This document shows, piece by piece, positions 1 to 14,323 of a stretch of DNA of 64,000 nt. Made by a program: the position numbers and the translations under genes. The notes beneath the pieces were generated by a model, which was given only the letters and a program-made list of their open reading frames with translations, did no database searches and was not told the origin of the DNA. Within the stretch, counting starts at the first letter, position 1. Every line of letters begins with the position of its first letter. The stretch covers positions 104,494-168,493 of the forward strand of contig VXAU01004726.1 of NCBI GenBank assembly GCA_013399695.1. The letters run 5' to 3'. Source of the DNA: Formicarius rufipectus. Its lineage: Eukaryota > Chordata > Aves > Passeriformes > Formicariidae.

Positions 1-3000
1 GGGACAGTTTGCATTAATGACAAACATAATATCTTCTTTAGGAATTCATAAAAAAAGCAGCTTCTTGGAGGGAACCCACTTGCTGAGACTCCTTTTAGCT
101 TTACTGTCATCAGATTTATAAGCAAGCAGTTTCAAATTCTGCGGCCATGCACTTATTCCATGAAACTTTAAAACACATGAACAACTCAGTTTACAATGAA
201 TGTTTCTTCCATATAGTTGGATGAAGCAACACTGTTTCCACTGACCGTACTGCGGACGTCCCTGGGTAATATCTGGCCATTTTACATGCCAAGTCTGAGG
301 TGCCTAAGGCTAGAGAAGTGGATAGAAAGTACTAAGAAATAGCTTGCAAAGTGATATCTACTGGTAGTTCAACACATTACAATTAGACTGTTTTCTTTGG
401 GGTGTTTCACAGGTAATGATGGGGAATTAATATGCATAAACAGCCTAACTTGCTTGCCTTTCTGAAACTTTGAATGTAGTGCCCTTTATGAAAGTGAGAA
501 TTGATTAGGAAAAAGAGAAGGCATGAAGCTGCCTTTTTCATGTCACCTCTTTTTTCCAACATGCAGGAACTCCTTCACCACAGCAATACTTGGGATTAGG
601 AGGTGCCTTCCCGTGGTGAAGCATCTGGGCAGCTCTTTGGTTCTTACAGCTCTATGCTGTGTGAATGCAAGAAGATCCAATGCCTTTCCCTTACCATTTT
701 CTTTCTCATGCTTCTTCTCAGTGCTGCTACTTCGTAATTCTTTAACTTACCCCATCAATTAATATTACGGTATATTAAAAAAGTCCACTAATCTGCTCAG
801 CGCTTTTATATTTTTTCATTGATTATTTTCCCATTATGTGTATGTTATAAACTTCAGATCTGCTGCAGAATCTGAAACTTATCTCGTCAGTTTAATATTA
901 CAGCAGATTAAGAAGTCACTAAAGTTTGTGTTTCTGTAGGTGTCTCCATCGCTTTCAACTTCTAATCATGAATTTACTGTGAGACCTGCAGGCACCAGAT
1001 TCACACCATCAGAAAACAATAAAACCATTTTTCCTGTTCTCACAATGTGTCGTGTGAGAGCCAGTTTCTCCACAGCCCTACAGCCAGTAGCCCTTGCTAG
1101 CAAGCAAGCCAGATGCAAACGGATAATAAAGCCAGGAAAAAAATCTGATGACAATGCAGGAATCTTCAAGATCTGCAGCTCTGCATTAGGCAGTTAGTAG
1201 AGAAGGATGCAAAGGGACAACATCAGATCACCTGGTCCTTGGGGAAAGCTATTAGCAATGTGCTAATTCAGGATTACAGAACGCTTTAAGCTTGGATCAC
1301 ATGGTCATGGGCTTGGTAGAAAAAAAGAAGAGAGAAAGGTGGTGGGACAAATACTTTCTGTTAGGGCTTTTTTTAATGGATGCCATTTTTAAAAATCAGA
1401 ATGAAGCTACATCTGTTCTTCTAATCCACTTGAGGTTACAGGTCTTTAGCCTGGATCAAGTGGCCCAGGAGTGAGCTATGCAGAATGTGACTACTCTGCA
1501 GCCCCACGGAGGCAGGCAGCTGGCTGAGCAGCACTTCCTCAAGGTGAGTTTCCCAGCATGAAGGGCAATTGCAATTTGTCTTGGAGGAACTGGGTCAGCA
1601 AAAAGGCAGATGGATGTGTTTTGAGACGTAGGGCCTGGTGCAATTCCCCGTTTTACCCCATGAGGCTAACATAGATAGCAAAAAAATAAGGATAGACTGT
1701 GTTATTTTGAATGGTCAAGAAGTATTATACCGATGTGGTACAAAAGTCTTCTTTATTTAGTATCCTGGTTACCTGAGAAAGTATGTCATTATTATGTGCT
1801 ACTCTGAAGTTAAGGCTGTTATTAACAATGACTATACCTGAATCAATGAAGACTGGATTTTCATGCCAAATTGCTTGGAAATCTGAACTTTTGATTTTTT
1901 TCCCCCTCTAATGTAATTTGAGTTATATGAACTTGTGACATGCTCTAAAGGCAGAGTCTCAAAATTAAACTCTTCTGTTTAAATTCAGGAGTTTGTTCCA
2001 AGTCCAATAATGCTCCCAGTTTGCAGAGTCTTTTAATTTTCTGGAATAATCAGGGAAAAAAAAAGTAATTTTGGGGAGAGATTTTATTAGTTTCTCTGGT
2101 GTATTTTTCAGAATGTTATATATATACAGCTCAGAGTAGAATTTTGATTCTCAGCAAGCTACTAAGGCAAAGTTGAGCTCTTATTAAGGCATCCACTATT
2201 CTGCAGAAGATCACTGTATTTAAAAATCAAATTGGATAATTTTTTTCAGTTCTCTGCAGGGTTAGGGTACAATCTAAAACTCTTATTTTCACCTTAGCTG
2301 ATAAAAGATAGGGGAGTCTTTATTGGGTTTTCATTTAAAGAAGATTAAAAAAAAATAAAGAGAGGGGGGAATCTTTTCAAAGAAAGAGGTACATAGTCCC
2401 AAGGACAGAGAAACAGAAATCAAGGTAGTCAGGAAGGAAGTAATTTTCCTTGTGCTGGAGTCTTTGGACATAGTGACCTCCAAGACACAGAATGAAAATT
2501 TAAGGAGAGAGAATTAATAGTAAGAAGACAGGAAGAACACATATTTATGGCTCAGGGCAGGAACTTTCTAAGACTTGGGGTTTTGCTGATGAGATATAAA
2601 AAGGACAGGAGAATATCCATACTATTTCTTTAAAGAATATGGCTAATGAATTGCTAAGGGGCAGTTTGAAATGTCATATGATGTCTCTCATCTTTGCCTC
2701 CAAACTTTCGGACATCTGAATGTGCAACACTTGCTCTAGTGAAGTGCCTTAAAGCTCGCCATGAGGAAATCATTATAAGTGTCCGTTTCTTTTCCCCCTT
2801 AGGACAGAAGGATGTGACTGGCTTCTCTAGCAGCAACAGAAATCCTTTGTGACTTTTTGTGATTAATGTCAAATGCAGTCTGAAGTTTCTGCAGAAGTTA
2901 TATGGTAGTGGTACCTTCCATGCATTATGCCATCACATACCCCATCTCCCACAGATGACCACCAGGAGCTATACAACTGCTCCAGCTTCTTTTGGCACAC

Positions 3001-6000
3001 AGACAGCCTGAAGTGTCCATGAGCTTGTGTTCAGCTGGGCTAGTGCATTTGCAGAAACAGAGCTGATGAGCAACAAGCAAGAGTTCCACACTGTGGTTTC
3101 TGAGGGAGATCTTTCTTTCTTCCCTGCCCCCCTCTCCCCTCCTTTTTTTTCTATTTGTCACCATTTCCTACTATTTAAAAGTGAAGTCTTTGGGGTAGAA
3201 CACACATAGATGCTCTTGGGATATGAGGAATGCAAAACAACTAACAACAAAAGACTTGATTTTTCAGTAGTTTTGGTGTTGGCATCCTCTAGTTACTTAA
3301 GAGAAAACCTGGCTGCTGGCCTCTTCTGAGCATGAAATTCTTGTTTCCTCTGCCTCAAGCATGCTGTGTGGCCAGGACTGTAGTGCAGCAGAAGAGAGTC
3401 AGCCAGCAGAGGAGGTGGGGACATGAACAGGATCCGAGCACTTTGCTGCCACCCCTCCTTGACCTCCACCAAAAACCAGCCACCAGCCAAGTGCCTGAGC
3501 CATTGCTGAGGCACTGTAGGAAGCACAGACATCCTACGTAATACTCACAAAAGTGTTTGCAATTATATTTATAACTCCCAGGAGTGCAATGGAAGTTTTA
3601 AAATTGAGGGCTGAAAAGAATTCTTAACAGGTGTCAAATTTAGTGTCACCATAGAGTTCCTCATGAACCAGAAGACACATCCTTTTCAAGCTCTCATAGG
3701 AAATTTGGCAGTTCCTATTATTACAGTCCCTGTCATTACCTTGAAAAAAAAAATACAGAGAGAAAACTGGCATGCTGCCTGGAGGCTGCTGGTTCTCAGA
3801 AGGTTAAGTCAGTGGCAAAGAAACAGGACAGCAATCTACCTGAGCACATCATCAGCTGGCTGCCTAGTGGCAGGGCCAGTTGTGTTTGTTAATATCTGCA
3901 ACTACATGAATGAAGGAATCAGGATGGTATGACTGGTCCATCTTTCAAATGTTACCCAGATTATTTTCTATATTATTTGTGTTACAGCCATACACCCATT
4001 TTCAGGATGGAGTCGAAGGATCTGTTTTCAGAGAAAGCATTAGGCAGAGAGTGGTCACAGGTGCTGTGTGCGACCCCAGCTGGCCACTTTGCAATCCCCA
4101 TACAGCAAAAATCCAATCTCATTCTGCAGTCAGACCACTCACTGCTGCTCATGTCTCTGTTCTGGCCTAGAAGATGTTTTCTTGCATGTGAAAAAGAAAG
4201 GTGTCAAAGACCAGTTTCTTTACAGTGCTTGCTGTTGGTTACCCTTCTTCACTAAACCATACCTGTACAAAATGTTCTGGAGGCATATTGATACTGCACT
4301 TGGAACAATTTAACTTTTCTCATCAAAAACATTTTGTTCATTCTCAAAGTTTTAGATTTCCTCAAGTCTGGAAGGAATAACCTTGAACAGGGTTTCATCT
4401 CCTGTGGTATGGCTGGAGTAAGTTTTTTAAAATCCCAGGAAAGGAACATGAAGCTTCTAAATGATGTGTGTTTTGCCACACTCTCCACTAGTATTTCACT
4501 ATACCCAAACTTGCATTTGTAAGAATAACTCTGATTTTAAATTGCATCAGTTTAAATACATGAGTGCTCACACTTTCCTCTGAAGGCTATAGTCAATACC
4601 TTATACTTGTAAAGTTATAAACACAATATGAACCCATGCAAGCAAGTGTACCTCAATGACAGCACATTCCTGTACAATACTTACTTAATTGAATCAATCT
4701 AAAATCAAGTATATATTGAACCTTTTGTGTTAATTTAGCTGTAGTTTTCTGTAAGCGTTTTCACTTGCTGGTTCCTTTCCCATTCCGTACTGGTACTCAT
4801 GCTTCTTATGCAAATAAACGGGCAGGAGGTGGTAGCAAAGGTTTGAGGCTGGGCACAGCCTCTGCCCTGTGCTCGGAGCATTGCAGCTTGTGTGTTTCTT
4901 TGGTGTGGTGGGTACCAGGCAACCGACTGGTCACCAGCTCCAGTCCTACATCCCAAACATGATATCAGGACCAGCACTGTGGCTTTGGTTCTCACTGAGT
5001 TCTTGGTTGCTTCAGGCTTATTTCTAGCACCTCATAAACTGCCAGGGGTATAACAGGGACCTCCATCATGATCAATTGTGGGAGGAAATTAAATCAGGAG
5101 ATTTAATTTTTGCAGTGCCCTGGACATGTTTTGATGGCACCTCACCATTTCAAACTGATCCCAGGTTTAATGCCTTTAAGTAGCCTAACTGATGGATAAA
5201 GTCCTGTGGAGATGAATACTTTACAGAGCAGGTGGATATCATGGCAGTCCCCAAAGACCACAGGGTTTTGCATGGGTTAATCTCCTGGAGTACAACATAG
5301 AGCACATATCAAACACTGAGTGCTTTTGGAAATCCCAAATGCCTAAACTTTACCACAGTGTTGCCTTGACTGCAACTCACCCCACAGCATTGGAGAGAAG
5401 TGGTGGGTGTTCACACCTCTCTGTCTCTTTTCCTGTTTCTCTGGGAATCACCTAAATGTTTGGAAAAGGTACTAAAAAGCATTAAAATTGTGCCCATGCT
5501 TCCTGCACAGGGAAAAAAAACAAACTGTAAACCTGCCAGACCTTTTACAGCTGCACCCTAGGGATTTAACACTGTGCAGCTTATGGGTTTATATGAAATT
5601 TCATAAAAGATAAGACCTGTATTTTCACATAAATATATTTATTTTGGGAAAGATCAAGAAATGCCAATGTATTTTAAACCAGTTCCCGGCTGCACTAAAG
5701 AATGTGAAGTATTCAGGTGAACATTTGTTAATCCTGCTCAGCGAAATCTATTTCCCTCTCTATTTAGCATGCAGACTGCAGCCGCTGAAGGTTTCTCAGC
5801 CTTTTCATTAGGAAGAAAATTATGGATGAGGTGGCAAAATCACGTGAAAGTAAACCTAAGGAACACTACAGAAGGGTGTTTAGAACAAAGCCTTGCAAGC
5901 TACCGTGTAAGCATGATTTTTCTTTCATACATTTGTTTTTTATATGGTGTTCCAGTGCTTCAAACTGTAAATTTATATATATGGACATAATTAGAAGTGC

Positions 6001-7670
6001 TAAGTAACATGCTCTCATAATACAGAAATAAAAATATAATCACAGCAGCACATGTGTTTTCAGAATATATATCTCAGGCTTTCTAAATTCTCCAGTAGGT
6101 AGAATCACTCAAAGCAAATTCCAATTTCTCTGTTCAACCATTACTTTTGCTAATGTAATGACTGACTTTCTCACTAGTGGTTAAGTTCTGTGTATCCATC
6201 CAGATCCTCCTGTGGCCCAATATCTGACGAATAATCCCTTTTCTCATCTACCTGAACTCTGATAACTATAGCAGGAAATCAAAAATGAATGCCTGTGATC
6301 CTTATGATTCCATCAGGGGACAACATATGACCTTGGGAATTCATTTAAGTCTCCTGACACTATGGATTCCATAAGCATTAAATGGAAATGGCATTTACTT
6401 TCCACTGAAAGATGCTAATAGTTAAATATTGCTTCAAAGATCTTCACATAAAAAGACCTATATATGTGCAAATTTCTATGCTTCTTTCTGCTTTCCTATA
6501 GCTTCAAGGTATAATAATACACCAAAAAGCGGAAATTTTCTTATGAAATGAAATTGTACTTGGAAATGTCAGACCTGTACAGATCAATGATCCAGAAGTT
6601 GCTAAAGGCAGTGTATCAGAAGAAGATGTAATCCATTCTTTCCAGGTACTGAATACTACGATGAAAAAGATACTCACTTACCAGAACCACCTATAACCAT
6701 TTTCCTCATATACCAAGAACTATAACGAGTACATAAGCAATGTCAGAAGCAGTCTCTGAGGGGTACTTTGGTATATCCACACTGACTTGGAGAACAGCAG
6801 CGGTGGGCTACTTTTCCCCACTACTTTGCTCTGTGGACTGAAGGCAAAGGCGATAGCTCAAATAAAGCGTATTTGTATATTTACATAGCAACCACACAAA
6901 AGAAATTCCACCACAGCAACTGTAAAATTTTTTTACATGCATCTAACACAAACCAGTATAAACCAGGCTGAGAAAACAGATCCAGAATTAAAAAGGATCA
7001 TAAGATTAGCCCATATCGTCAACTAAATGCCAGACTGCAGATACTACACTTCTAAAAAGTTTGTTTCTTCACATTTCACACACATCCGGATTTAAGAATC
7101 AATACTAGAGTGAAACACAAATATTACAAAGGCACAGTATATAAAATTTCATATTTCTGGTCCTAATGGAAACACAGTACCAGCAGCATCTCTAGAGATG
7201 TCACTTCTGTAGCCCAAGAGATTGAGCCGTATTGGGATAAGTATCTATGCTTTTGGGTACTTATAGGGGTCCTTCCACCAAAACAATCAAAAGTTGTTTT
7301 CCCATCAACATCCAAATTTACTATCTTTTTCTTTAAGAAATGGCTTCTGTAACAGGAAGAGTTATGCTGACTCTCTACAACAAATGAATCAAATCATTCC
7401 TTCCTTTCCTGCTCATGAAGTTCAGTTTATCTCATGAATGCTTTCCAAAAGAAACAAGGACAATTCAATAAGAACAACATGAAGTGTTTTAATGCAGTTT
7501 CTAGAAAAGTATCAATTCAATGTATCAGAGAAAATGAACGTCTATATAAGAAACAAAGCGGATTACAAATACAAGATGTTTCTCCTTCACTGAAAATTAA
7601 ATTAAAAGAGGGACCCAGAGCCAAGAGAAACCTTCCTTTAAGATCTGCTCCTCCTACTCCAAACCCTTAC
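1..7670 (-). other. GRID2: GRID2 intron downstream of the 7671-7837 exon (incomplete)
   Basis: This is the 5' part, in transcript sense, of the intron after the last visible GRID2 exon. It begins with a GTAAGG donor read on the minus strand at 7670-7665. I looked on the minus strand for the next expected coding piece (end of S2, then the M4 helix and cytoplasmic tail) and did not find it, so the acceptor lies outside the window. The short open frames here have no family resemblance, no codon bias and no consistent splice context. The sequence is AT-rich and unique-looking, with no repeat that I recognise. A slightly GC-richer patch at about 3300-3540 also carries no recognisable feature. Confidence 0.8.
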
Positions 7671-7837
7671 CTTTGTGAGAAAACGTCTCGGTAGGGGCTG
7701 CCATGCTGCAGTGCGATCCCATATCCTCGGTCTGCCACAGTGTTCCCAACTGTGTAAAAGGAGCACTCTGCGTCGTTGATGGCCACATACTCCAGCACTG
7801 CTGCATCCCATACAAAGGCATAGTTTCCATATTTCAC
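7671..7837 (-). CDS. GRID2: GRID2 coding exon: second half of the S2 ligand-binding segment (GluD2)
   Basis: This internal exon encodes 55 whole codons plus two bases of a split codon, from VKYGNYAFVWDAAVLEYVAI to SPYRDVFSQ. It forms the later part of the extracellular S2 lobe of glutamate receptor delta-2, the postsynaptic cerebellar receptor that binds D-serine or glycine and is bridged to presynaptic neurexin by cerebellin. The Asp of VWD (exon residue 11) corresponds to a ligand-contacting residue in known GluD2 structures. Cys25 is the expected half of the S2 disulfide, whose partner would lie in the next exon. GYGIALQHGSPYRD (residues 38-51) is the iGluR-wide motif near the end of S2. 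On the minus strand the exon is preceded by a TTTTCTGCAG acceptor and followed by a GTAAGG donor. It enters in phase 0 directly after the AGIQK end of the upstream exon. It ends with AG, which would give Arg with a following purine, as expected for SQR. There are no stops or frameshifts. Delta-1 is clearly different across this stretch as I remember it. Confidence 0.96.
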
Positions 7838-10334
7838 CTGCAGAAAATAGAGGAAAAGCTCAAACTATGAACTGCCAAGTCCAAAAGGAGGCCAGTGCAC
7901 CTAAAAATGTGGCAGTTGCAGCACAGTCTGTTCTTTAAGGAAAGTGAAGTTTGGGTGCCCAACTGCTCGCCAGCATAAAAGGTGCAATCACTGGGGCCAT
8001 GAAGCGCTTTGGCTGAGCCCCTCAGCTGAAGTTGAAGAAACATGACCTGAAGACAATGCACCATCAGTGAAACAGTGCAGTGGAGGAAATCTGGACTGTT
8101 GTTCTTCAGGGAACAACGGAAACATCAGGGTCTCTCCGCCAATGCTAAACTCCACAGGAAACCCCCCACTGATTCTTCATGGAGCCTTAAAAACAACCAT
8201 TTAGAGGGAAGGTGGGTATTCATATTGGGAGAAACATGGAAGGGTAGGCATGGCTATCCAGATGGTTAGCAACGGTCCACATTTCGCTCATGCTTCCAGT
8301 TTTGATAGACTTCATGAACACCCATTCGTCTTATGGATTTTGAGGGCAATGTCATGCCAACTAGATTTTTTGGGGATTATTTTCCTAAGCATGAAGAGTT
8401 TTCACACGTTTGCAATGACTTTCATAGAGCAAGATCATGCAAGCCATTTTGACCGTTTGACTAAGATAAATCCAACTAGCTCATTATAATGAAAATCTTT
8501 TAAAGTGACATTTTCCTATCCATTCACATTTGAAACAAATCCAGATTTTTTTGTTTAAATTTAAATATATGTTATATACAAAATATCAGCATTTATTCAG
8601 AAGCAAGCCTTTCAAACCAGAAATTCAGTCTAAAGAAATCCTTCCCCATTTCAGTGAACTTCTACTTTTCAGTCAAATCATGTTTTTCTGAAAAAATAAT
8701 AGTCTCAAGCTGCTCTATCAGAACCAGATCTTTTAAAAGTTTTGTGTCTTGTTGGTCTCTGTGTCAGACCTGAAGGATCACATTGCTTTTTTCCTGACTC
8801 ACTGTTTGGCTTCAATCAGGGCTTTCCCTATGCTGTATTAGCCAACTAAACTGTAAAACTAGGCTGAATCCATTGACTTTGTACATCTAATGGGAACAAA
8901 TATGTGACAGCTAAGTGAAAAATAAACAAAACACAAAAAGGCCACATGGGGCCAGGCAATCCAGAGAGAATTCAAAACCAAGTCAGCATATCAAAGTAAG
9001 CAATGTCAGTACATCATTTAGATTAGGCTTTGACAATGTAGATTATGTTTTTAAAGACTGTTTACATACAAAAGTTACTGAAGCAAGCCACACCGTCTGT
9101 TTGCTCACAAGATGTAATGAACAAGCAACGATTGCTTTTGGGACATATTGCTTTTTACTGCAGACCTGGCAAGGGAGTATTTCTGATTTCCATCTGTAGG
9201 CATGGTAGGGGGAGGATTTGGGCAGATTTTGGAGCAGAAAGGGAGCCATATTATCTGTGGACTCCACATGACTCGCAGGATAAAAAAAATTCTTTTCAGA
9301 GGGCACACACATACTGTACTGGGTCAGTTTTAATCTTCAGGCTCTGAAAATAGTCAAGAAGGGTTATTCTTTCCTCTCTGTGGAGATTTAGATCTATCTA
9401 AACAGCCAGGGAATAAGGGATACAAGTGAATTTGCAGTGAACAAACAATACAACTTGTATGCTTCTCTTACAGGTACTAGCACTCACCGAGCTCTTCCTA
9501 GCCTGGGTTATTCTGATCTTCCTACAGGCACCACTTGACTAAGAAATAGTATAACTGAGAAAAAAGCCCTTAGGAGAATTTAAAAGGATAATGGCTCAGC
9601 CTGAAAAAAGGATCATGATTTGCAGAGAACAAGGGAGGGAAATAGGAGATAAAATCTGAAGATCAGAAGTGGGGAAATGCATCCTGAAAAAGATCAGATG
9701 GACTTTCTGAACAAAGGAATTCAGGAAAAGTGGGGTTCACAAAACAAGTAGTTTTACATGTGGGAGATAACCTTTGAGGTGATGGAAAGAGCAGAGGGTT
9801 ATGTTTTGACATCCGCTTTTGTCCTCACCCACACTTTTAACATCCTAGTGCATGGAATTCACCTAAGTGCCTGCAAAGAGACTTATCAGCTTCTCAGCTG
9901 GTCAGCAAAAGTTCTCTTGATTTGTCTGCCTTGCTGTAAAACAACTCACAATGAGAATATATAAAAGTGGTAAAAGCACTCACTGTCAATAATATCTGTG
10001 ATGAAGTAGTATATAGAGCAGTTCAGGCCCCCATGAAGATATTACTTTTCATAGATAAGATCACAGTAAGCCTCAGTTAAAGTGTGTGGGGCACAAAAGA
10101 GATTGAAGAGTCAGAAGGGATCATTCCAATCATCTACCATCAACACATGGTTGCTCCATGTATTAAAAACAATCTTTTTAGCATTTTTGCCTTATTCATT
10201 TACAAATCTAAGGACTTCAAATCTGTGGAACAAACTTACGTAGCAATTGTCATGCTTGTAATCCCTCTCCTCATGGAACTACTTCCTTTTTCATTGCTAG
10301 TCAATGTATTTATTTTTACTAATTTTTTTTATTA

Positions 10335-10352
10335 TTTTTGTTTGTTTGTTTG
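10335..10352 (+). repeat. Short (TTTG)n repeat
   Basis: Four TTTG-type units follow a T-rich stretch in the 26.4-kb intron. Confidence 0.85.
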
Positions 10353-13300
10353 AATAACTTCCTTACATAATTTCTAGGTATTTTTGCTTTTGCACTTCTA
10401 AATACTCACACTTCAGTGCTGACACCTTTCAGTTACTGATGGATCTTTCTATTACTTAGAGGGGCTGTATACAGCTTCCTTTAATCTTTCTTTGCAAATC
10501 CATCAGTTCGGTCCTCCCATTAGCAGTGACATTACTTTTGAACTTTCTACAATTTTTTATGTATGGGAAAAACACCTTCCTCACTTAGAGAGAATCAGTT
10601 ATCTGGCAGCTCTGGAGGTATATGATTTTCTTTTTAGCACATTTTTCTTCTGAGAATCAGTCTGAACTGTCTGCCCATGGATCTTTCACACAGTTTAAAA
10701 CAGGTTTTAGCTTAAAGAACTAAGAATAAAATCTCGCTGGAGTATAGCATATCTGGAACACTGCTGATAGTTCACAGATTTGCACCTACAAATAAGGAGT
10801 AGCTATGTATGCTGTCTGTAAAATGACAAAGGAATTCCAGAACAAAATGTCAAAAGCCTACATCCTTCTCTCTCTCTCACTATGGGAAGCATATATTTCA
10901 TAGCTTTCTGATAGCTATGCTAAAGACTTCTACTTTGGGCCTCAAAATGAACAGCAAAACTTCCAGCTCTGCATTATGAGAAAAAGTTAAGGAGCTTACA
11001 TTCAGCCAGTTATGAGGACAAAATGAAAGCAAAATCTCCTTGGAGAAAGAAATGGGTCCTCGAAATTCATGCAACTCAGTACCCTCAGAAGAACTGCATC
11101 CCTGATTCTACATTTTCTCATAATTATATCGGTATTTTGTGTAGAGATTATAACATTTCAGGATGGTGGCAAATCTGAATGCTCAACACACGTGACCACA
11201 CAGCCCAGGAACACCAGGGAAGTGTTTGTAGGAGGGCAGCACGTTATCATTCAGCAGCATGCCCAGCTTTCCAGTCCACCAGGGCATGGAGAGCTGACAC
11301 TTGAGTCTCCTTCCCTGTGGCATTCTGCCTGTCAGTATGGCAGAGGCTAAAAAGATTTTTTGAGTATCTGATATCTATTGTCATAGGAAAAAAAAATACA
11401 GGCAAAATTGAACCTGTTAGTTGTTCATCAGGGTATTTTGAACTCATGCACTATACTGGTCATTATGTGAAACAGGGAGTTATGGTACCATACAGAAATG
11501 CTTGATTTGACTTCATGGTTCTGTGAGCAATTCTGAAGGAGTTACTGCAAAAAGAGCTGTTACACGAAATAAGGGTCATCAGCATACAGATGTTAAAACT
11601 ATTTTCTGTAAGGCTGTTATATTTCTATTTTCTATCACTGAACATTTACAAAAGTTTTATTCACTGAAGCCCTGTCTGTAGGTATTAGTTAAAATTTATC
11701 TTTGATGATACCACCAAAAACCAGTTGAGTCACATGAGGAAAACATTTAAAGCCTTTAAACTGTTGCATATGCACATATTTTATGCCAACATGAATGTGA
11801 ATAGTATATCTTCATACAGCTAAACCATTACCACAGAGCAGGCTGAATAATGCATTTGTGTACAACCCTGGAATTCTAAAAGCACATTTTTAGGTCTAGC
11901 AAGCAATATATTTCAGAAAAAAATAATTGTAAGTAAACAACAACCAATTACTGCAATTTTTCATATTTGAATTCTTGGATAGTATCTTTTCTGTATTTTA
12001 AATTCCTCTTTAATAGAAATTTGAAGAATTCTCATGAAGGAAAAAATTACACAATAGATTTCAGGTTAAAAAGAACAGGCAGTTATTTTTCCTGCAGATC
12101 TCTTTTAAATATTTCATCATATATGACATGTATTAGCTTTTATAAAAACAACAGAAATTTCAAGGCCAGGAAAATCTCAAGTTTCAATGGATCAAAATGA
12201 TCATAATTTTCTGGAAGAAAATCTGATGATTATTGTTGATGAAACCCATTTTCTGAACACCCTGTGCCTACACCTAGGAGATACAGTAGTCATGCTTTTT
12301 CTAGTCCTTTCTATTAAAACTCTGGTGCCATCTTCCTCTCCAGCTTCTGTACACCTCTCCCTGCCTGTGAAGTCAGTTGTGTTTTAACAAAGAACACATG
12401 ACCAGAAACAGACTCTTCCACAGCACAGCAGCAGCGGCTCCAGCTCTGACCTAAAACCTGTCAAGGACAGTGATTAATCACTTGCTCCATACAGTATTTT
12501 GAGGATCGAGTTCTCCAATATGGACCATTCCACTGCACTGACTACGTAGGGAAAAAAATCACCATTAAATGCTGCTAGCTAAACCTACACCCCTCAGTGT
12601 TGACCTGAGACTTTGGTATATAAATATCTAAATTAAATTTTTGATTTTTGACATAATCTCTCTGAATTCAGCAAGTGTGCTGCAGCTACAACCTGCAGAG
12701 GGCTGCGCTCTGTTCTACAAAACAGCCTCAGCAAGGATGCTATTATATGATGAATGAAGAAGAGGGAAGAAAATTGAATGAACCTTTGCAAATATATGAG
12801 TGAGAGCTAGTATACATATGGGGAATATTGTACTCCAAGACGGGAAAAGGCAACAATAAAATCAGTGGTGGAAGATTAAATCTAGATTTTCACATTGTCA
12901 GAGGTTGACAAACAGCTTGATGGCATTCACAAGGGATTTTTTTTTTCAGCAGAAAGAAATGGAAACACTTTGATCTCCATAATCCTCTTGCAAGAGGCCA
13001 ATGAAGTTGCTGTTTATCAGCCTGAAGCAGAATTCAGATCTGCCTTCACAGAAATTCTCATTTGCTAATTTGTTTTTCTCAGGGGACAAAGGTTTCAAGT
13101 CTTAGTTTTGTTCACAAAGGGCACAAATCCAGCTAACTTCTATCTGAATCCTGGTGAAATAAAATCTTACATATCAGCTTTGTTAAACAGATCCCACTAA
13201 TTTATGGTTCTCTCAAAAGTAATCTTTCTGTACACCCAAAGTATAATTTTGGAGTTTCTTGTCCCACATCCCCTTGCAGGTCAGCACTTGTGGCTGATCT

Positions 13301-14307
13301 GCATAACTTAAGAGTGAAATGCAGTCATGTACTCAGAGCATATGAATCTGAATCTGATTGACAGCTCTCTACAGTGCATGACAGGAGCTGGATTCCCATG
13401 GTGGTATACCACAGATATATATCACAAAGTAAAAATTCATATATATATATCTATATTTTTATAACTCTATTCATCCATCAAGACAAGCAGCTAATTAAAC
13501 AATTAAAAAAATCCAAAACTTCTGGATGTCATTTTGCAGAGTCTATAAAAAGTTATTTAAATTCAAGGGGCACTATTTGACAAACATTGAAAATTATTCT
13601 TTGTACTTACTCAAACAGAAAACTGTGGAATAGTTTCTGAAAACATTATTGAGCTAGTGCCTGGGAGCGAAGAGCAGCAGGAAATGAAACACTGGGAAGC
13701 TTAGGGGAAGAAAGAAGTTAGAAATCCCTGCCTCATCTTCTCTTCAGTATAAAGTTTATTTTACATTACACTGTAATACCACCTTGAATGGTATGTCTAT
13801 TTGTTCCAAATAAAACTTAATCAGGAAAAGCATGTATTCCTCATATGCAACCTGCAGTCAACTTCTTGAGAAAAGTCTCATGGTCACGTGTTCGCTTGTT
13901 ACACTGGGCAGACCTTGAATAATTCATCCAGAATAACAACTACTCAAATACGAGAGCTCTGTAATGAGAGGGCACCTCACTGTCAGAATTTTTCCAGTGC
14001 TCAGTGCCTTCACATTTTGCCACTGTAATTAAATGTATCTTGTAAGATACAAGAAAGAAAATAACAAGCAGAGCAAAACAGTGGAGACCAATCGAAGGTA
14101 CATTTCTGTGGGTGGTAGGAGAACGAAACTAGCTGCTTCTTCAGGTCATCACTGCAAAGCACTAAAACCAGCAGCAGATCATGCTGATCGCTGACATGCA
14201 GCTGAACCACAGGTTCTCTTCTGCAAACATTAATCTCAGGTGGAAAATAACAGAAAAAAAAATCTCAGCAGAACACACTTTTGAAAGGGAAGGAAGTAGT
14301 GGGGTTG

Positions 14308-14323
14308 TTTTTTTTTTTTTTTT
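14308..14323 (+). repeat. T16 homopolymer
   Basis: Sixteen consecutive T in intron sequence, with no SINE or LINE body recognisable beside it. Confidence 0.9.

Noticed and set aside
1491..1550. Exon-like stretch on the + strand ending cctcaag followed by gtgagt.
   Set aside because: A good donor-like word alone. It has no acceptor, family match or neighbouring exon on that strand.
1..7670. Search for the remaining GRID2 3' exons (M4 helix, cytoplasmic tail, PDZ-binding end).
   Set aside because: No minus-strand frame in this interval encodes the expected WW-containing S2 end, M4 or tail motifs, so these exons lie outside the window.
10095..10135. Words similar to ancient sauropsid CR1 tails (tcagaagggatcatt, atcatctacc).
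   Set aside because: Fewer than 40 bases are similar and nothing recognisable continues beyond them, so it is not called without a profile search.
11069..11350. 93-codon + frame with a hydrophobic N-terminus resembling a signal peptide.
   Set aside because: It is short, has no recognisable domain or codon bias, and lies antisense in an intron. Hydrophobic starts are common in AT-rich chance frames.
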